Part shown: positions 53,851 to 64,000 of the stretch, piece by piece
Position numbering within the stretch: the stretch's first letter is position 1
Layout of the letters: the number at the start of each line of letters is the position of its first letter
From: Mesostigma viride
Lineage: Eukaryota > Streptophyta > Mesostigmatophyceae > Mesostigmatales > Mesostigmataceae
NCBI GenBank assembly: GCA_009746045.1
Contig: RPFO01000080.1
Location: 3,576,251-3,640,250 of the forward strand
Length of the DNA: 64,000 nt
Direction: 5' to 3'
Made by a program: the position numbers and the translations under genes
Notes under the pieces: model-generated
Told to the model about the DNA's origin: nothing
Seen by the model: only the letters and a program-made list of their open reading frames with translations
The model's database searches: none

Positions 53851-54590
53851 GAGTCCACGTGAGCTTCGAGTTGCAGAGAATACCAGCTGAAGGGTGCCAG
53901 TATAGAACAGCGGAGCCTTTCTCAACGCCTTGCATGCGCTTCAAGTAAGCGACCTTGGCTGCCATGGCCCTGTCTTCTCGGCCGCCCATTCCTGCTGTGT
54001 GTGGCCATCATGACGAACTCGGTCTACCATGCAGCGGGGTGACGCGCACCGCCTCTGCGTCGACCAACGCCATGAAGTGCTCTTCTTGCGTCGGTGGTGG
54101 TTCAGGCGCTGCATCGTGCTCACGCAGGGCGGAGAATCTGTCCGCGCGAGATGGCCACGGCAAAGGGTGCCACTCCTCAGGCACCTCCTCAGGGGCATGT
54201 GGGACTTTTGAGAAAAAGGCCTCGTTTGGCTTGATGGTGTCGGGAGGAAAGTACCACTGCCAGATGCCATGGGGCAACTTCTCGACCCTTGTTTTGATCG
54301 ACTCCAGCTCCTTCCCCAGAAACTCCATGTTCAATGGTGCGAAGGCTGGGGTGTCCTGCAACATCGGAATGCGGTCTGGATCCACAAGTCGGACGCCAAA
54401 CAGCGGCCGCCCCTCCGCATCAAACTTGTAAGGCTGTGTCATCGCCTTCCCGCACCGTGGCGCGCCTTCCTGGCGAGTCCCCGCGGGCTGCCACGGCGTC
54501 TTTTGGGACTCCGTGGTCCGGTAGGACAACCAGGTCTCTGTGTTGCCCTGTACCTGCATGGAAGACTGACAGCGTGGTGCACCTTCATTG
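53851..54590 (-). pseudogene. Second DDE transposase, domain after the repeat expansion
   Basis: The frame from 54559 to about 54010 reads TQPYKFDAEGRPLFGVRLVD, ESIKTRVEKLPHGIWQWYFP and FFSKVPHAPEEVPEEWHPLP, then changes frame to AAKVAYLKRMQGVEKGSAVLYW toward 53870. This segment follows the catalytic core in members of the family with GHTHE-x-x-D motifs. Frameshifts indicate a pseudogene. Confidence 0.65.
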
Positions 54591-56030
54591 AGCGACCGCG
54601 TTTTTCAGGCACCGGCTGTGCCGCTCCGCCGCCCGCCGGCTGCGCCGCCGGCCCGCCGCGCGCCGGCTGCCCCGCCCCGTAGCCCGTCGACAGCCCCGCC
54701 CCACCGCGTGTCGGCTGTGACACCCCGCCGCGCACCAGCTGCATGGCCCGCCCCGCCGCCCGTCGACTGCCCCGCCCCGCCGCCCGTCGACAGCCCCGCC
54801 CCGCCGCATGCCGGCTGCGCCGCCGCTGCCACCTCGCTGCACGCTGGCTGCGCCACCTCGCCGCCCGTCGACTGCCCCGCCCCGCCGCCCGTCGACTGCC
54901 CCGCCCCGCCGCCCGTCGACAGCCCCGCCCCACCGCATGCCAGGTGCGCCGGCCCGCCGGCCCGCCGCCCGCCGCACGCCGACTGCCCCGCCCCACCGCG
55001 CGCCGACGGCCCTAGCTGCCCCGCCGCCCGTCGACTGCCTCGCCCCGCCGCCCGTCGACAGCCCCGACCCACCGCATGCCAGGTGCGCCGGCCCGCCGCC
55101 CCCGCGCGCCGGCAGCGCCGCTGGCCCCCCGCGCGCCGACGGCCCTGCCCCGCCGCCCGTCGACTGCCCCGCCCCGCCGCCCGTCGACAGCCCCGCCCCG
55201 CCGCATGCCGGCTGCGCCGCCGCTGCCACCTCGCTGCACGCTGGCTGCGCCACCTCGCCGCCCGCCGACGGCACCGCCCCGCCGCGCACCGGCTGCCCCG
55301 CCCCGCCGCCCGTCGACTGCCCCGCCCCGCCGCATGCCAGCTGCGCCGGCCCGCCGCCCGCGCGCGCCGGCTGCGCCACTGGCCCGCCGCGCGCCGACTG
55401 CCCCGCCCCACCGCCCACCGACTGCCCCGCCCCGCCGCGCACCGGCAGCGCCGCCCCGCTGCCCGCCGACTGGCAGCCCCGCCCCGCCGCCCGTCGACAG
55501 CCCCGACCCACCGCATGCCAGGTGCGCCGGCCCGCCGCCCGCGCGCGCCGGCAGCGCCGCTGGCCCCCGCGCGCCGACGGCCCTGCCCCGCCGCCCGTCG
55601 ACTGCCCCGCCCCGCCGCCCGTCGACATGCAGCCCCGCCCCGCCGCATGCCAGCTGCGCCGCCGCTGCCACCTCGCTGCACGCTGGCTGCGCCACCTCGC
55701 CGCCCGCCGACGGCGCCGCCCCGCCGCGCACCGGCTGCCCCGCCCCGCCGCCCGTCGACTGCCCCGCCCCGCCGCATGCCAGCTGCGCCGGCCCGCCGCC
55801 CGCGCGCGCCGGCTGCGCCACTGGCCCGCCGCGCGCCGACTGCCCCGCCCCACCGCCCGCCGACTGCCCCGCCCCGCCGCGCACTGGCAGCGCCGCCCCG
55901 CTGCCCGCCGACTGCCCCGCCCCGCCGCGTGCCGGCTGCGCCGCCGCTGCCGCCCCGCCGCGCACCGATGGCGCCGCCCCTCCGTGCGCCGGCTGCGCCT
56001 CGCTGCACGCAGGCTGCACGACATCACCCC
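54591..56030. repeat. GC-rich tandem expansion, all six frames open
   Basis: About 1.4 kb of diverged tandem units of 24-33 bp such as CCGCCCGTCGACTGCCCCG and GCATGCCGGCTGCGCC. A higher-order block of about 470 bp that includes GCCACCTCGCTGCACGCTGG recurs near 54820, 55225 and 55670. It lies inside the transposase gene, apparently grown from an Ala/Gly-rich coding segment (QPACSEAQPAHGG). With almost no A/T the six frames have few stops, giving spurious ORFs up to about 540 codons. Confidence 0.9.
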
Positions 56031-56639
56031 GCACCCCGGTGACCTTGATAACCTGATCCGCCCTACCGGTCATCCAATCTACCGAGCTGCACCAACCGGC
56101 AAACGACTCGCGCTGCAACGGAGTGAGAAAGTTCCTGACATCGTAAACGACCCCCAATACCTTGACCTCCGTGGCAGCGGGGACGGTCGACTTGCAGTTC
56201 GCAGCTGCACCACTAGGCTGACGGAATGCCTCTTCTATGGCCGCCACCCAGCTCTCCAAAGTTGGGTACTTGTGCACGAAGCTAGGCCCCCCCGCCACAG
56301 CGTGTCTCATGTAGGCCACAAGCACGCCGAATTTCTGATCTGGGTCGGCGTGCGTGTGGCCCACGAGCATGCGGTGCATTTTGACGACGTCGAAGAAGCC
56401 AACGTGTATACGAGCCACCATGCAAACAGTAAGACGGTGTGATTCCGGTTTTCACTCCCACCGTCCAGTTGCAGGACCAAACACCTGGGCATGTGCGGGA
56501 GCCCCTCCCTCCTCCATGGCTGGTCCCTCATCATGCAACTGCGCCAGGATGTGCATCAGCATCGTGACGGTGACACTGCCGGAGAGGTTGTCGGTCATGA
56601 GGACCCATGCGAGAACGATGAACCACATCGCCTTGTACC
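56031..56639 (-). pseudogene. Second DDE transposase, catalytic motifs 2 and 3
   Basis: Minus-strand frames keep AMWFIVLAWVLMTDNLSG, then QLDGGSENRNHTVLLFAWW (second acidic motif) and, after a frame change near 56400, MLVGHTHADPDQKFGVLVAY, the GHTHE-x-D motif that marks this transposase family. Upstream coding continues beyond the LINE at 56640-58248. Several frame changes. Confidence 0.75.
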
Positions 56640-58248
56640 CATTAATTAATTAATTAAAATCATAGCTCCGTGGGGAGCATATGTAACACATAGCCCTGAG
56701 AAAGGGGCATCTATGGGTTTGTAATATAATCAGGTCGACATGCAACCTGCAGGTGTAGGATGTACGACTATCACCTGCTCTGGGTGCACTAGGTGCACCT
56801 GCACCTCCATGATGGTTCATGCCTCCTAAACAAGCACAGGCACCCAGGGGGGGCTTGAGGAGAGGGCCTAGAAGGCCTGCATGACATATGGGGTGGAAGG
56901 TATGTGGCTAGGCTATAGCTAGGGTACACATGGCCTCTCAGCAGGGAGTAACTCCCTGCATGGGCAAAGCATGACTCGAAATTGCTACGGCTATTGCAAG
57001 GGCGGGTGTGGGCCCATCACGTAGGCATACATGGCCACGTCACTAAGCTTTCTAGTAGTCTACACTACTGCTGTATATTCCCTAGGCTGGGGTGGCTGGG
57101 GTGGCTGGGGCGGCAGGGGTCGCCTGCCAGGGCTTGTGGGCGACGTAGATGTCCGCCCCCTTCCAGTAGACCGGCTTCTGCCCCGCCGTCTGCCGAAGCT
57201 GGATGTAGGTCGGCCATAACTCCCGTCGCCGTTGTTGCTGCGTCAAGGTCAAGTCGTCGTCCAGCGTGTAGGCGGTCCCCCCGAGCCGCTTGCGACACTT
57301 GAGGAACTCCATCTTATCCGCCATGGTGTCAAAGGTGAGGAGCAAGGGGGAGGGGCCGGCCTTACCCCGCGAGCGGGGAAGGCGGGTCACCCCCGCGGCT
57401 TGCCCTTACCAGTGATAGCCATGGGGACAAGGATTTTGTTCTCAAACGCCATGGCAAGGGTCTCGGGGGTCTCGTCCTGCAGCGGGTCGAAGTGCTTGAC
57501 TATGACGTTAAGGCTGCGCTTGGCGAGCTCGGCCTCCTCGCGGAGGTCCAGCGTCTGCTGCTTAAGCTGGGCGGCGACGGCGGAGGTGGTGGAGGTGGCG
57601 TGCTGCTTAGGCATGTCCGCCCAGGTCGGGATGGGAGGAGCATCGCCGGCATGGCCAGCAGGGGCTGGCCGAGCGGCGATGTCCTTCACCGCCTGGGCGG
57701 TGATGCCGGCGGTGTTCTGCAAGCATTCGATGGCTATGGCATTGTCCTGCAGGCGCTTGTCGATGGCGAGGAGCTGGGCGGTGAGGGCGTCGGTTGTGGT
57801 GGAGGTGGAGGCGAGGAGCTTGGAGGTGGCGGTGGTGGTGGAGGAGAGGAGGGGAAGCTCGGCAGCCAGCGTGCCCCCCATGGCCGCCACATCTGCGGCG
57901 AGGGGGGTTACGTGCTGCACGAGGGCCTGGTTGATGATGGAGCGGATTTCGGAGGTGGAATTCATGGAGGTGGGGGCCCAGATCTCGGCGACAGAGCGCC
58001 CGAGGAGGGAGCAGAGGGCGATGAGCTGAAGGCGGGGGCGGGGGAGGCTGGGCAGATTCGGCATGTAAGTACCGGCCACGGTACCTCCAGGCGGAGTGAG
58101 GCGACCGAGGTCGTCAAGGTGCCGGCACAGGGCAAGAAGCGAGGTGCGCGACCCGTAAAGCACGGCGCTCATAAAAAGGGTGGGCTGTGCGTTGCAGTTT
58201 GCCCACCATGCATACGGCTTGTTTGGCGTCAAAGTCGAGTTCTTTCCA
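56640..58248 (-). mobile_element. ORF1-only LINE with 10-bp TSD, in the transposase gene
   Basis: GCCTTGTACC is duplicated at 56630-56639 and 58249-58258. Minus strand: tail of TTAAT repeats at 56641, 3' UTR (440 bp), ORF1 (57082-58200) with an N-terminal region, EIWAPTSMNSTSEIRSI, coiled coil, LDDDLTLTQQQRRRELWPTY, frameshift near 57388. No reverse transcriptase. Its frame happens to read through into the upstream transposase frame, so the region looks like one 638-residue ORF. Confidence 0.88.
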
Positions 58249-59600
58249 GCCTTGTACCAATGGACGGCCGCACAGAAGAGCGAGAACAGCATCATGCCAC
58301 CTGCATAGCTGCCCCATGAGTCGGGCCCCCTCACCAGCTTCGGCCAGTATGTCTTGGCGTGATCCAGCTTGTCGAGGTTGATGGACAAAATGGCCGTCAA
58401 CATAGCGGCCGCCATCGCGCAGGCAAGCTCGCGCCTCAACCAATAGTTCTGGCAGGTAAACCAGGCCAGAGCGACATGCTGCTTGATTTGGTTGTCGACG
58501 TACTTCCGTTGTGCCTCAGTTGAAGCACCGCGGCGCCGCATGCGCAGTTCCACGCAGTCCGCGCAGTGACCGGTGCTCTTGTTGTGCGGGCATACCACCA
58601 CCTTCGGGCTCCTCTGCCCTGGGAAGTAGTCGCCTTTGCAGTAGGTGCGCCAGATGTGGTAGAATACGTTGTAGCCTAGCACCTTGGCCCCTTCCCCCGC
58701 TTCTGCCACCACGTCTTCAACGTACATGGCGTGCATCTCCTTGATGGACATGACGTCGATGAAGACAACGCCAGCATGAGTCGGGTCATATGGTCTGCGA
58801 TCTGCTGCACCAACTCGTGCATCCACATTGCTGCGTGTACTTCGCCAACCTCCGAACGCCCCCGAGCATCGGCGCTCAGTTGGTGCGTGCTCCAGACCAA
58901 CACCGAAAGTCGCTAGGTCGTTGGGATGCACGCGGTCAGGAAATACTCCTTCGCCGACACGACCGACGCCACCAGATTGTTCCAAGTCGCCTGGGTAATG
59001 CCGGCCATCTTCCGGATGGCAGATGCACAACCGGTGACGGTGTACATGCACCTCGCAATCACCATGCACGTCCACGTGTAAAGGGCCGGTAATGATGTAC
59101 TTCTTGTAACGGCCACCGTCGGCAGGGGATTCTACCTCGATGTTGCCCACGCCGGCCGACCGGATCACGTCGCAAAGAGAGGCCATGCGCTGCTGGTCCG
59201 TTTGGCGGTACAGGAACTCTCGAAAGGCAGTCCACGACCTAGTATATCGGTAAGGAAGGTGCCCACCTTCTCGAGGCAATGCTCCCCACAAGTCGGACCG
59301 CACTTCCTGGCCTTGGCGATGTCCTTGTCAACGGACTGCAATTTGGAGGCGAGAAGCCGGGCGCCATCTTTCTTCCCACTGCGCTTCGCTCGAGAGGAAG
59401 ACGTGCCGGGCCCCATTTCCGTGTGAAGCAGGTCGTTGTCAGAGCCGTCAGAATCCACGCCCCATGCAACTAGCTTCAGAACTCGCATCCGAATCCACCA
59501 GGTCTGGCACATCCCATTCTTCATCCATGTTAATAGGAAATCTACTGTATTACACCCGGTGGTGCTTGGACAGAAGCAAGAAACCCCGCCCACCGCTCAA
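58249..59600 (-). pseudogene. Second DDE transposase, N-terminal and first catalytic motif
   Basis: Reads from about 59590 down: CGPTCGEHCLEKVGTFLTDI (Cys-rich N-terminus), a frame change near 59230, FREFLYRQTDQQRMASLCDV, then a decayed zone, DVMSIKEMHAMYVEDVVAEA, CPHNKSTGHCADC, and TAILSINLDKLDHAKTYWPK, where the D of NLDKLD is the likely first catalytic residue. The order Cys-rich, SI-x-D-x-(L/M)-D-(H/Q)-(A/S)-K, then GHTHE is a known eukaryotic DDE transposase layout, distinct from the giant transposon's own enzyme. Confidence 0.72.
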
Positions 59601-59940
59601 ATGTGGCGCCCAACAAAGCCCCAAACTGATTTCTTCAATAAGTCCACTGTTCTACATCCGGTGGTGGATGGACACAAGCAATAAAGGCCCCGCCCACAAC
59701 TCAGATTTCTTTAGAAAATCTACTGATCTACATTCGATGGCACCTTCACAGAAGCAGGAAACTCCGCCCACCGGTCAAATGTGACGCCCAACAAAGCCCC
59801 AACTGATTTCTTCAAGAAGTATACTGTTTTACACCCGGTAGTGCTTGGACAGAAGCACTATGTAAAGCCCGCCCACAAATCGGATTTCTTTACGAAAAAC
59901 CTGTTTTACATTCGATGGGGTCTTGACAGATTCAAGCAGC
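59540..59940. repeat. Two-unit higher-order tandem repeat (102 + 76 bp)
   Basis: The core (C)TACTGT-TTACA(C/T)(C/T)CG(G/A)TGG recurs at about 59542, 59644, 59720, 59822 and 59900, with spacing 102, 76, 102, 78. The longer unit contains GCGCCCAACAAAGCCCC, the shorter one CCCGCCCACAA, giving a dimer of about 178 bp. Confidence 0.85.
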
Positions 59941-60029
59941 AATACTCGTTTCTACCTGCGTGCGACTGCTGCGGCCGAGTGCTGCAACTTGTCTTCACGT
60001 CCCAGTCTTCACGTGACTGTCAGTCCTGG

Positions 60030-60270
60030 TCTTCACGTCTTCACGTCTTCACGTCTTCACGTCTTCACGTCTTCACGTCTTCACGTCTTCACGTCTTCAC
60101 GTCTTCACGTCTTCACGTCTTCACGTCTTCACGACTTCACCTGAACTTGCGGCGTATCGTATCTTTGATACCTTGCATGCACGTCTTCACGTCTTCACGT
60201 CTTCACCGCGTCTTCACCTGTCTTCACCACGTCTTCACGTCTTCACGTCTTCATGTCTTCACCTGACTGA
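60030..60270. repeat. CGTCTTCA octamer array 1
   Basis: Two stretches of the 8-bp unit CGTCTTCA, separated by CTTCACCTGAACTT...GTATCGTATCTTTGATA, which also flanks array 2. Confidence 0.95.
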
Positions 60271-60836
60271 ACGTGCCGTATCGTGTCTTCACGTCTTCGT
60301 GACTTCACCTGAACTTAAGGGGAGGTGTGCCACCAAAACCCCCCAAAACTGGAATACACTTGTTTCAATATGAATTCAATTGAATTATGCCCAGCCATGA
60401 TTAGGGGCCCTAAATAACATGTTTAGTGAGTTATCCATGCATTCATTGATGGTTCTACCCCCAACCACGCGCCGGTATCGCGCTAAAAATAGAAAAAGAC
60501 GCTATTTAGGGCACAGTATGCCCCAGCCAATGCACACATCAATTCAGGCCAGCCATGATATTTTCCAAGCAGGTCGTGGGTGGCCAAAAATTAGAGCCAC
60601 TCACAACCCATATCTGACATGCTTTAGAATTTTTATTCTCTTGCAAGTACAAAAACGCTGTTTTTCACACATGCCAAAAATAATAAAATACCAAACACAT
60701 GTGAAATGGGCCAAACATGATATTTAAAATTCCATTAGTCATCGACACACACGCTCGCAAAATCTGGCTGCATTTGGACAAGCTCGGTGTGGAAGTTATA
60801 GTCTTTGGCAGCATGCCACCTGGGCGTCCATTATAC
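60271..60836. other. Intergenic, nothing recognised
   Basis: Low-GC sequence with no ORF I can support. Confidence 0.4.
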
Positions 60837-61234
60837 TAGTCACTGTCACTATCACTGCCATCATCACAGTCTTCCCCGCAGCAAACTGGGCAGAACCAGT
60901 CCCCATCAGGTACGCTGGGCAGGAGAGGGACCGTGCAGCTCAGGTGGAGCCCCCCATCGCACCCGGGTGTGCTGCACAGCAAGAAAGGGTCATCATCAGA
61001 TGCATCGGTCTTAGTGCAGCGCAAGCAAGGGATGTGTGCAGTGTCATCATCATCCTCATTGCTGCCCGCCCCCGCCCCCCCAGTAGCAGCCCCCACACCC
61101 CCATAGTGCACCCCCTTGCTGTAGGTGACCTGGCCCCTCTGGGCATCTACCTTGCCCTCATCCCAGCGATGGCCACGCTTCACATGCCACGCCCGGGCTG
61201 CCTCAGCCTTGTACTCTAGCGTCTTCTTGACCAC
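60837..61234 (-). CDS. PHD-finger protein, C-terminal exon
   Basis: A 132-residue frame ends at 60837 with a DSDSD tail. Residues about 70-118 give a classical C4-H-C3 PHD finger: PCLRCTKTDASDDDPFLLC, STPGCDGGLHLSC and GDWFCPVCC. PHD fingers usually read histone tails in the nucleus. Upstream, EYKAEAARAWHVKRGHRWDE is basic and helical. The first codon is not ATG, and TTACTGAG just before it is a possible acceptor, so earlier exons are probably missing. It could be a host gene or transposon cargo; no TIR or TSD was found around it. Confidence 0.75.
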
Positions 61235-62620
61235 TCAGTAACCAAGTTAACACAAATACACTTAACATGCCATCCAACATGCATCAAATACATGCTGAAT
61301 ATGTTATGAAGTACACAGGGTTGGCCACACACCTCATACCCCTTAACCGTCCCTCGAGCATGGCCAGACTTATAAGCATGTGAATAGCAATAATGGTGAT
61401 GGCACTAAAATGCCTTACCAGCATTTTCTATGTTTCTCCCAGATTAGAGTGTAAGGTTGATGCCAACCAAGCTAATCAACACAGCAACAACTCCTGAACT
61501 GCCCTACCTGAGATGGGCAACAAACTGGAACTATGGAGGGCAAGGAACCAAGGAGATCATGGCATACAAAGCTTGCATGCAGTCAACCATGGTTGGCTCA
61601 GCACATTGCAGTCTTTTCACATGATGATATGAAGGGAAAGCTCAAATAAACCAATGGTGGTAGCTATCTACATGCAGTCACACAAATGCACTATCTCCAA
61701 CATGATCGTCAATAAAACACTTCCTCCCCTGCACGATAAAATGGAAAGAAACCATTGGCGGCCCTCCAGCGCATGAGCGCTGTGATGCCGCTGCGAAGAG
61801 AGGGTGCGTCACTCTCACACAACAAGAAGCGTCCATACGCACAACATCCTTGCCAGAACACGTTTTATGAAATGCCTTAAACCTTCCCGAGAAGATATAG
61901 GCTTCGACTGAAGCGGCCCTGACCACGACGTCAGCGAAAACAATCTAAATCTGCCAGGTATTCGACAACACCACGGCAAGCAACGGCGAGCTAGCTGGCG
62001 GAAACTGCCCAAAAAGAACGAAAAAAACTTCGAACGATGAGCTCATAGAAGAAAGAACTGATAGCACATAACATTCGCGACAAATCTATACCTGTCCCTC
62101 GCAGATCCCTCGCCCAGGCGCGCAACAACGGCCGTTCTTCCATGGAAGGTTCCGACATGCACTGCGCAGGCCTGAAGAATTACTTACCGAGAATAGCCAA
62201 AAATGTAGCAAAAAGCACCAGTTTGGTTTGGAATTCAATGCTACCGATATTAATGCATCGTTTACGGTCAAAAAGCCCCCTAAAACTGCGAATTCACTGC
62301 CGCTATCACGAATTCTATTTTATTCCGCGCGACCAAAAAATGCAGTTTACCCCCCATGCCGATGGCAGTAAAAGAAAGCAGCGATATTGTAAACCAGCAA
62401 CTTGCCGCCACAGCCCAACATCATTAAATCATCGTCTCCAACATTCGAGCATTTTTTTTGCATTTCTCTATAGCCCTACATTGCTAGTTTCGCCTAAACG
62501 CAGTCGCCATGGCCACTTCCGCAAGGGATGCGCGCACCGTGCACCCACTTTTCACTTCACGGCGGTACCGCGAATATTTTTGGCGCCAAAAAATTCGGCG
62601 GGCGCACGTCCCCTTAATTG
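61235..62620. other. Intergenic, nothing recognised
   Basis: Short ORFs only. Upstream exons of the PHD gene may be here, but I could not place them. Confidence 0.35.
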
Positions 62621-62624
62621 CCGT

Positions 62625-62845
62625 ATCGTGTCTTCACGTCTTCACGTCTTCACGTCTTCACGTCTTCACGTCTTCACGTCTTCACGTCTTCACGTCTTCA
62701 CGTCTTCACGTCTTCACGTCTTCACGTCTTCACGTCTTCACGTCTTCACGTCTTCACGTCTTCACGTCTTCACGTCTTCACGTCTTCACGTCTTCACGTC
62801 TTCACCGCGTCTTCACCTGTCTTCACGTCTTCACGTCTTCACCTG
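62625..62845. repeat. CGTCTTCA octamer array 2
   Basis: About 23 units of the 8-bp repeat, followed by CACCTGAACTTTGCGTATCGTATCTTTGATA; this flank matches that of array 1, so a larger segment was duplicated. Confidence 0.95.
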
Positions 62846-62956
62846 AACACCTGAACTTTGCGTATCGTATCTTTGATACATTGCATCATTTGCATGCCTT
62901 GGAGCTGCACGTCTTCAAGCAGTGTCACCCAGTTCCCGCTTGATTCAAATGCACTT

Positions 62957-63782
62957 TGTTAGGGATATTATATCCACCTGACCACAATATATCCCAGCCT
63001 GATTTATTTCTTGTTGGATTTATTCCATATGGACTGGGAATTTGATAGCTTTGATAAGCTTGATGAATTGGGCTCAATGAGCTGATCAATATTCATGTGC
63101 CATAGTCCTATACTTGGACATGGATGACTTGTACCCTGAGTCAGCCTAGTAGCATCACGTATTTGATTGACAAGTGGTGCTATGGCCTAGTGGACAAGTG
63201 TTTGGTCCATGAGCTGACAAATGTTGGAAGCTCATGATGACACATGTTATGACTTACATGATGACAAGTGGGTAGACTCATTGCATGACACTTGTCACTC
63301 CAAGGAGAAGAGATGTGTCACTTTATTAATTATGTTATGTGGCACATTATTACGTAGACACTTGGCATCTAGCCATTATGCCAGCTCATTGGATCAATGA
63401 TGTCTAGAATGTTCTAGGAATGTTCTAAGAATATGCCAGGAATATTCCTGGAATATACTGAGAATATGCTGGGAATATGCTAGGAATATGCTAGGATGTT
63501 TCTACAAGCTTCTGTGATGATGTCATTGCTGATGTCATCCTTCCTAGCCTAAAAGGTGTAAAAGGAAACTGCCCCCTAAGGGCAGGTACCTCCATTCTAC
63601 CTCCATTTAACCTCTATTGAACCTCTATTCCTAACCTCTAAGCCTATGAAATAAAACTCTTTTTCTGGTCTCTCTTCCATTGTCTTCAAGCTCAGTCTTT
63701 CATCACCTGCAAGGTGAAAGGGTAGCAAGGCCAAGCACAAGGCATTGTGTAAAACCCATTAGTTTCCTCTACCTTTCCAACA
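62957..63782 (+). repeat. 5' LTR of a Ty1/copia element
   Basis: Starts TGTTAGGGATATTATATCC and ends CCAACA, immediately before a tRNA-Met-type primer site. An AATAAA at 63650 fits the U3-R-U5 layout. From 63400 to 63495 the motif GGAATATGCT / GAATGTTCT recurs about nine times. The 3' LTR lies beyond the window. Confidence 0.82.
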
Positions 63783-63793
63783 TGGTATCGGAG
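63783..63793 (+). other. Copia primer-binding site
   Basis: TGGTATCGGAG directly after the LTR, one mismatch from the initiator-Met tRNA complement TGGTATCAGAG. Confidence 0.85.
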
Positions 63794-63801
63794 GATTGTT
63801 C

Positions 63802-64000
63802 ATGAGCTCCAAGAAGACCACCAAGAAACCCAGCCCAGTTACAAGCTCCATGGCGAGCGAGGTGGACTACACTCCTATGCTGAATGTGTGCTCCAAGATG
63901 GTGCTGAAATTCGATGGCACAAGTCTACGTGGCTGGGAGGAGACCAAGACATCCCTTGAGGGCTTCTGTTGCTTCTACGGGGTTAAGGATGTTCTGCTTG
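63802..64000 (+). CDS. gag: Copia gag, N-terminal fragment
   Basis: ATG 63802, 19 bp after the LTR, open to the window end (66 codons). MSSKKTTKKPSPVTSSMASE is followed by MVLKFDGTSLRGWEETKTSL, the N-terminal copia-gag pattern (KFDG-x-N/S-x-x-x-W). It would form the capsid of the element's particles. The rest is out of view. Confidence 0.8.
   Translation, partial: MSSKKTTKKPSPVTSSMASEVDYTPMLNVCSKMVLKFDGTSLRGWEETKTSLEGFCCFYGVKDVLL

Noticed and set aside
54585-56442. Long ORFs of 460-544 codons in all six frames
   Set aside because: GC-rich repeat with almost no stop codons; composition is the same in every frame.
62142-62846. Frames running through the CGTCTTCA array
   Set aside because: Octamer repeat artefacts.

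Overview
The window is eukaryotic nuclear DNA made almost entirely of transposable elements nested inside one another. It has GT-AG introns, Ty3/gypsy and Ty1/copia elements, LINEs with target-site duplications, hAT-type DNA transposons, minisatellites and a PHD-finger exon. There are no bacterial operons, rRNA genes or complete tRNA genes. The chromovirus, the LINE types and a possible plastid-type membrane protein fit a streptophyte green alga or plant; a Chara-like alga is my guess, at low confidence.

Layout. (1) 1-5327: gene-poor DNA with a hAT-like MITE (2404-3248) and the minus-strand remnant of a LINE reverse-transcriptase C-terminus (4838-5327). (2) 5328-39367: one Ty3/gypsy chromovirus with nearly identical 581/588-bp LTRs, spread over 34 kb because two DNA transposons sit inside its genes. 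It carries a small RNase H1-N-terminal-like ORF, one uninterrupted-frame gag-pol and a third ORF of unknown function. Removing the insertions leaves about 11.7 kb, and both broken ORFs rejoin exactly in frame. (3) 9182-29841: a 20.66-kb DNA transposon inside gag-pol, with long terminal inverted repeats and a 4-bp AGCA target duplication. It encodes an intron-containing DDE-type transposase on the plus strand, a long multi-exon lysine/glutamate-rich gene on the minus strand (frameshifted in places), a small 3' ORF, minisatellites and a 1.8-kb element with 420-bp terminal direct repeats. About 25 copies of a 22-bp perfect or near-perfect palindrome lie in its introns and intergenic DNA, none in exons and none elsewhere in the window. 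(4) 35889-37582: a hAT-type element inside the third ORF. (5) 39368-40740: the other side of the LINE remnant, and a possible host gene for a membrane protein. (6) 40837-53054: a LINE graveyard with nested insertions, several with clean 9-13-bp target duplications, including LINE-like units that carry only an ORF1-type gene. (7) 52130-59600, minus strand: a decayed transposase of a second DDE family, broken by two LINE insertions and a GC-rich repeat expansion. (8) 59540-62950: tandem repeats and a PHD-finger exon. (9) 62957-64000: 5' LTR, primer-binding site and start of gag of a Ty1/copia element cut by the window edge.

History. The LINE at 4838-5327/39368 came first, the gypsy element landed in it, and the giant transposon and the hAT element then landed in the gypsy element. 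The gypsy LTRs differ by only two short indels that I could see, so the last insertions are recent. Gene models on the minus strand of the giant transposon were read by eye from splice signals and frames and need transcript support.
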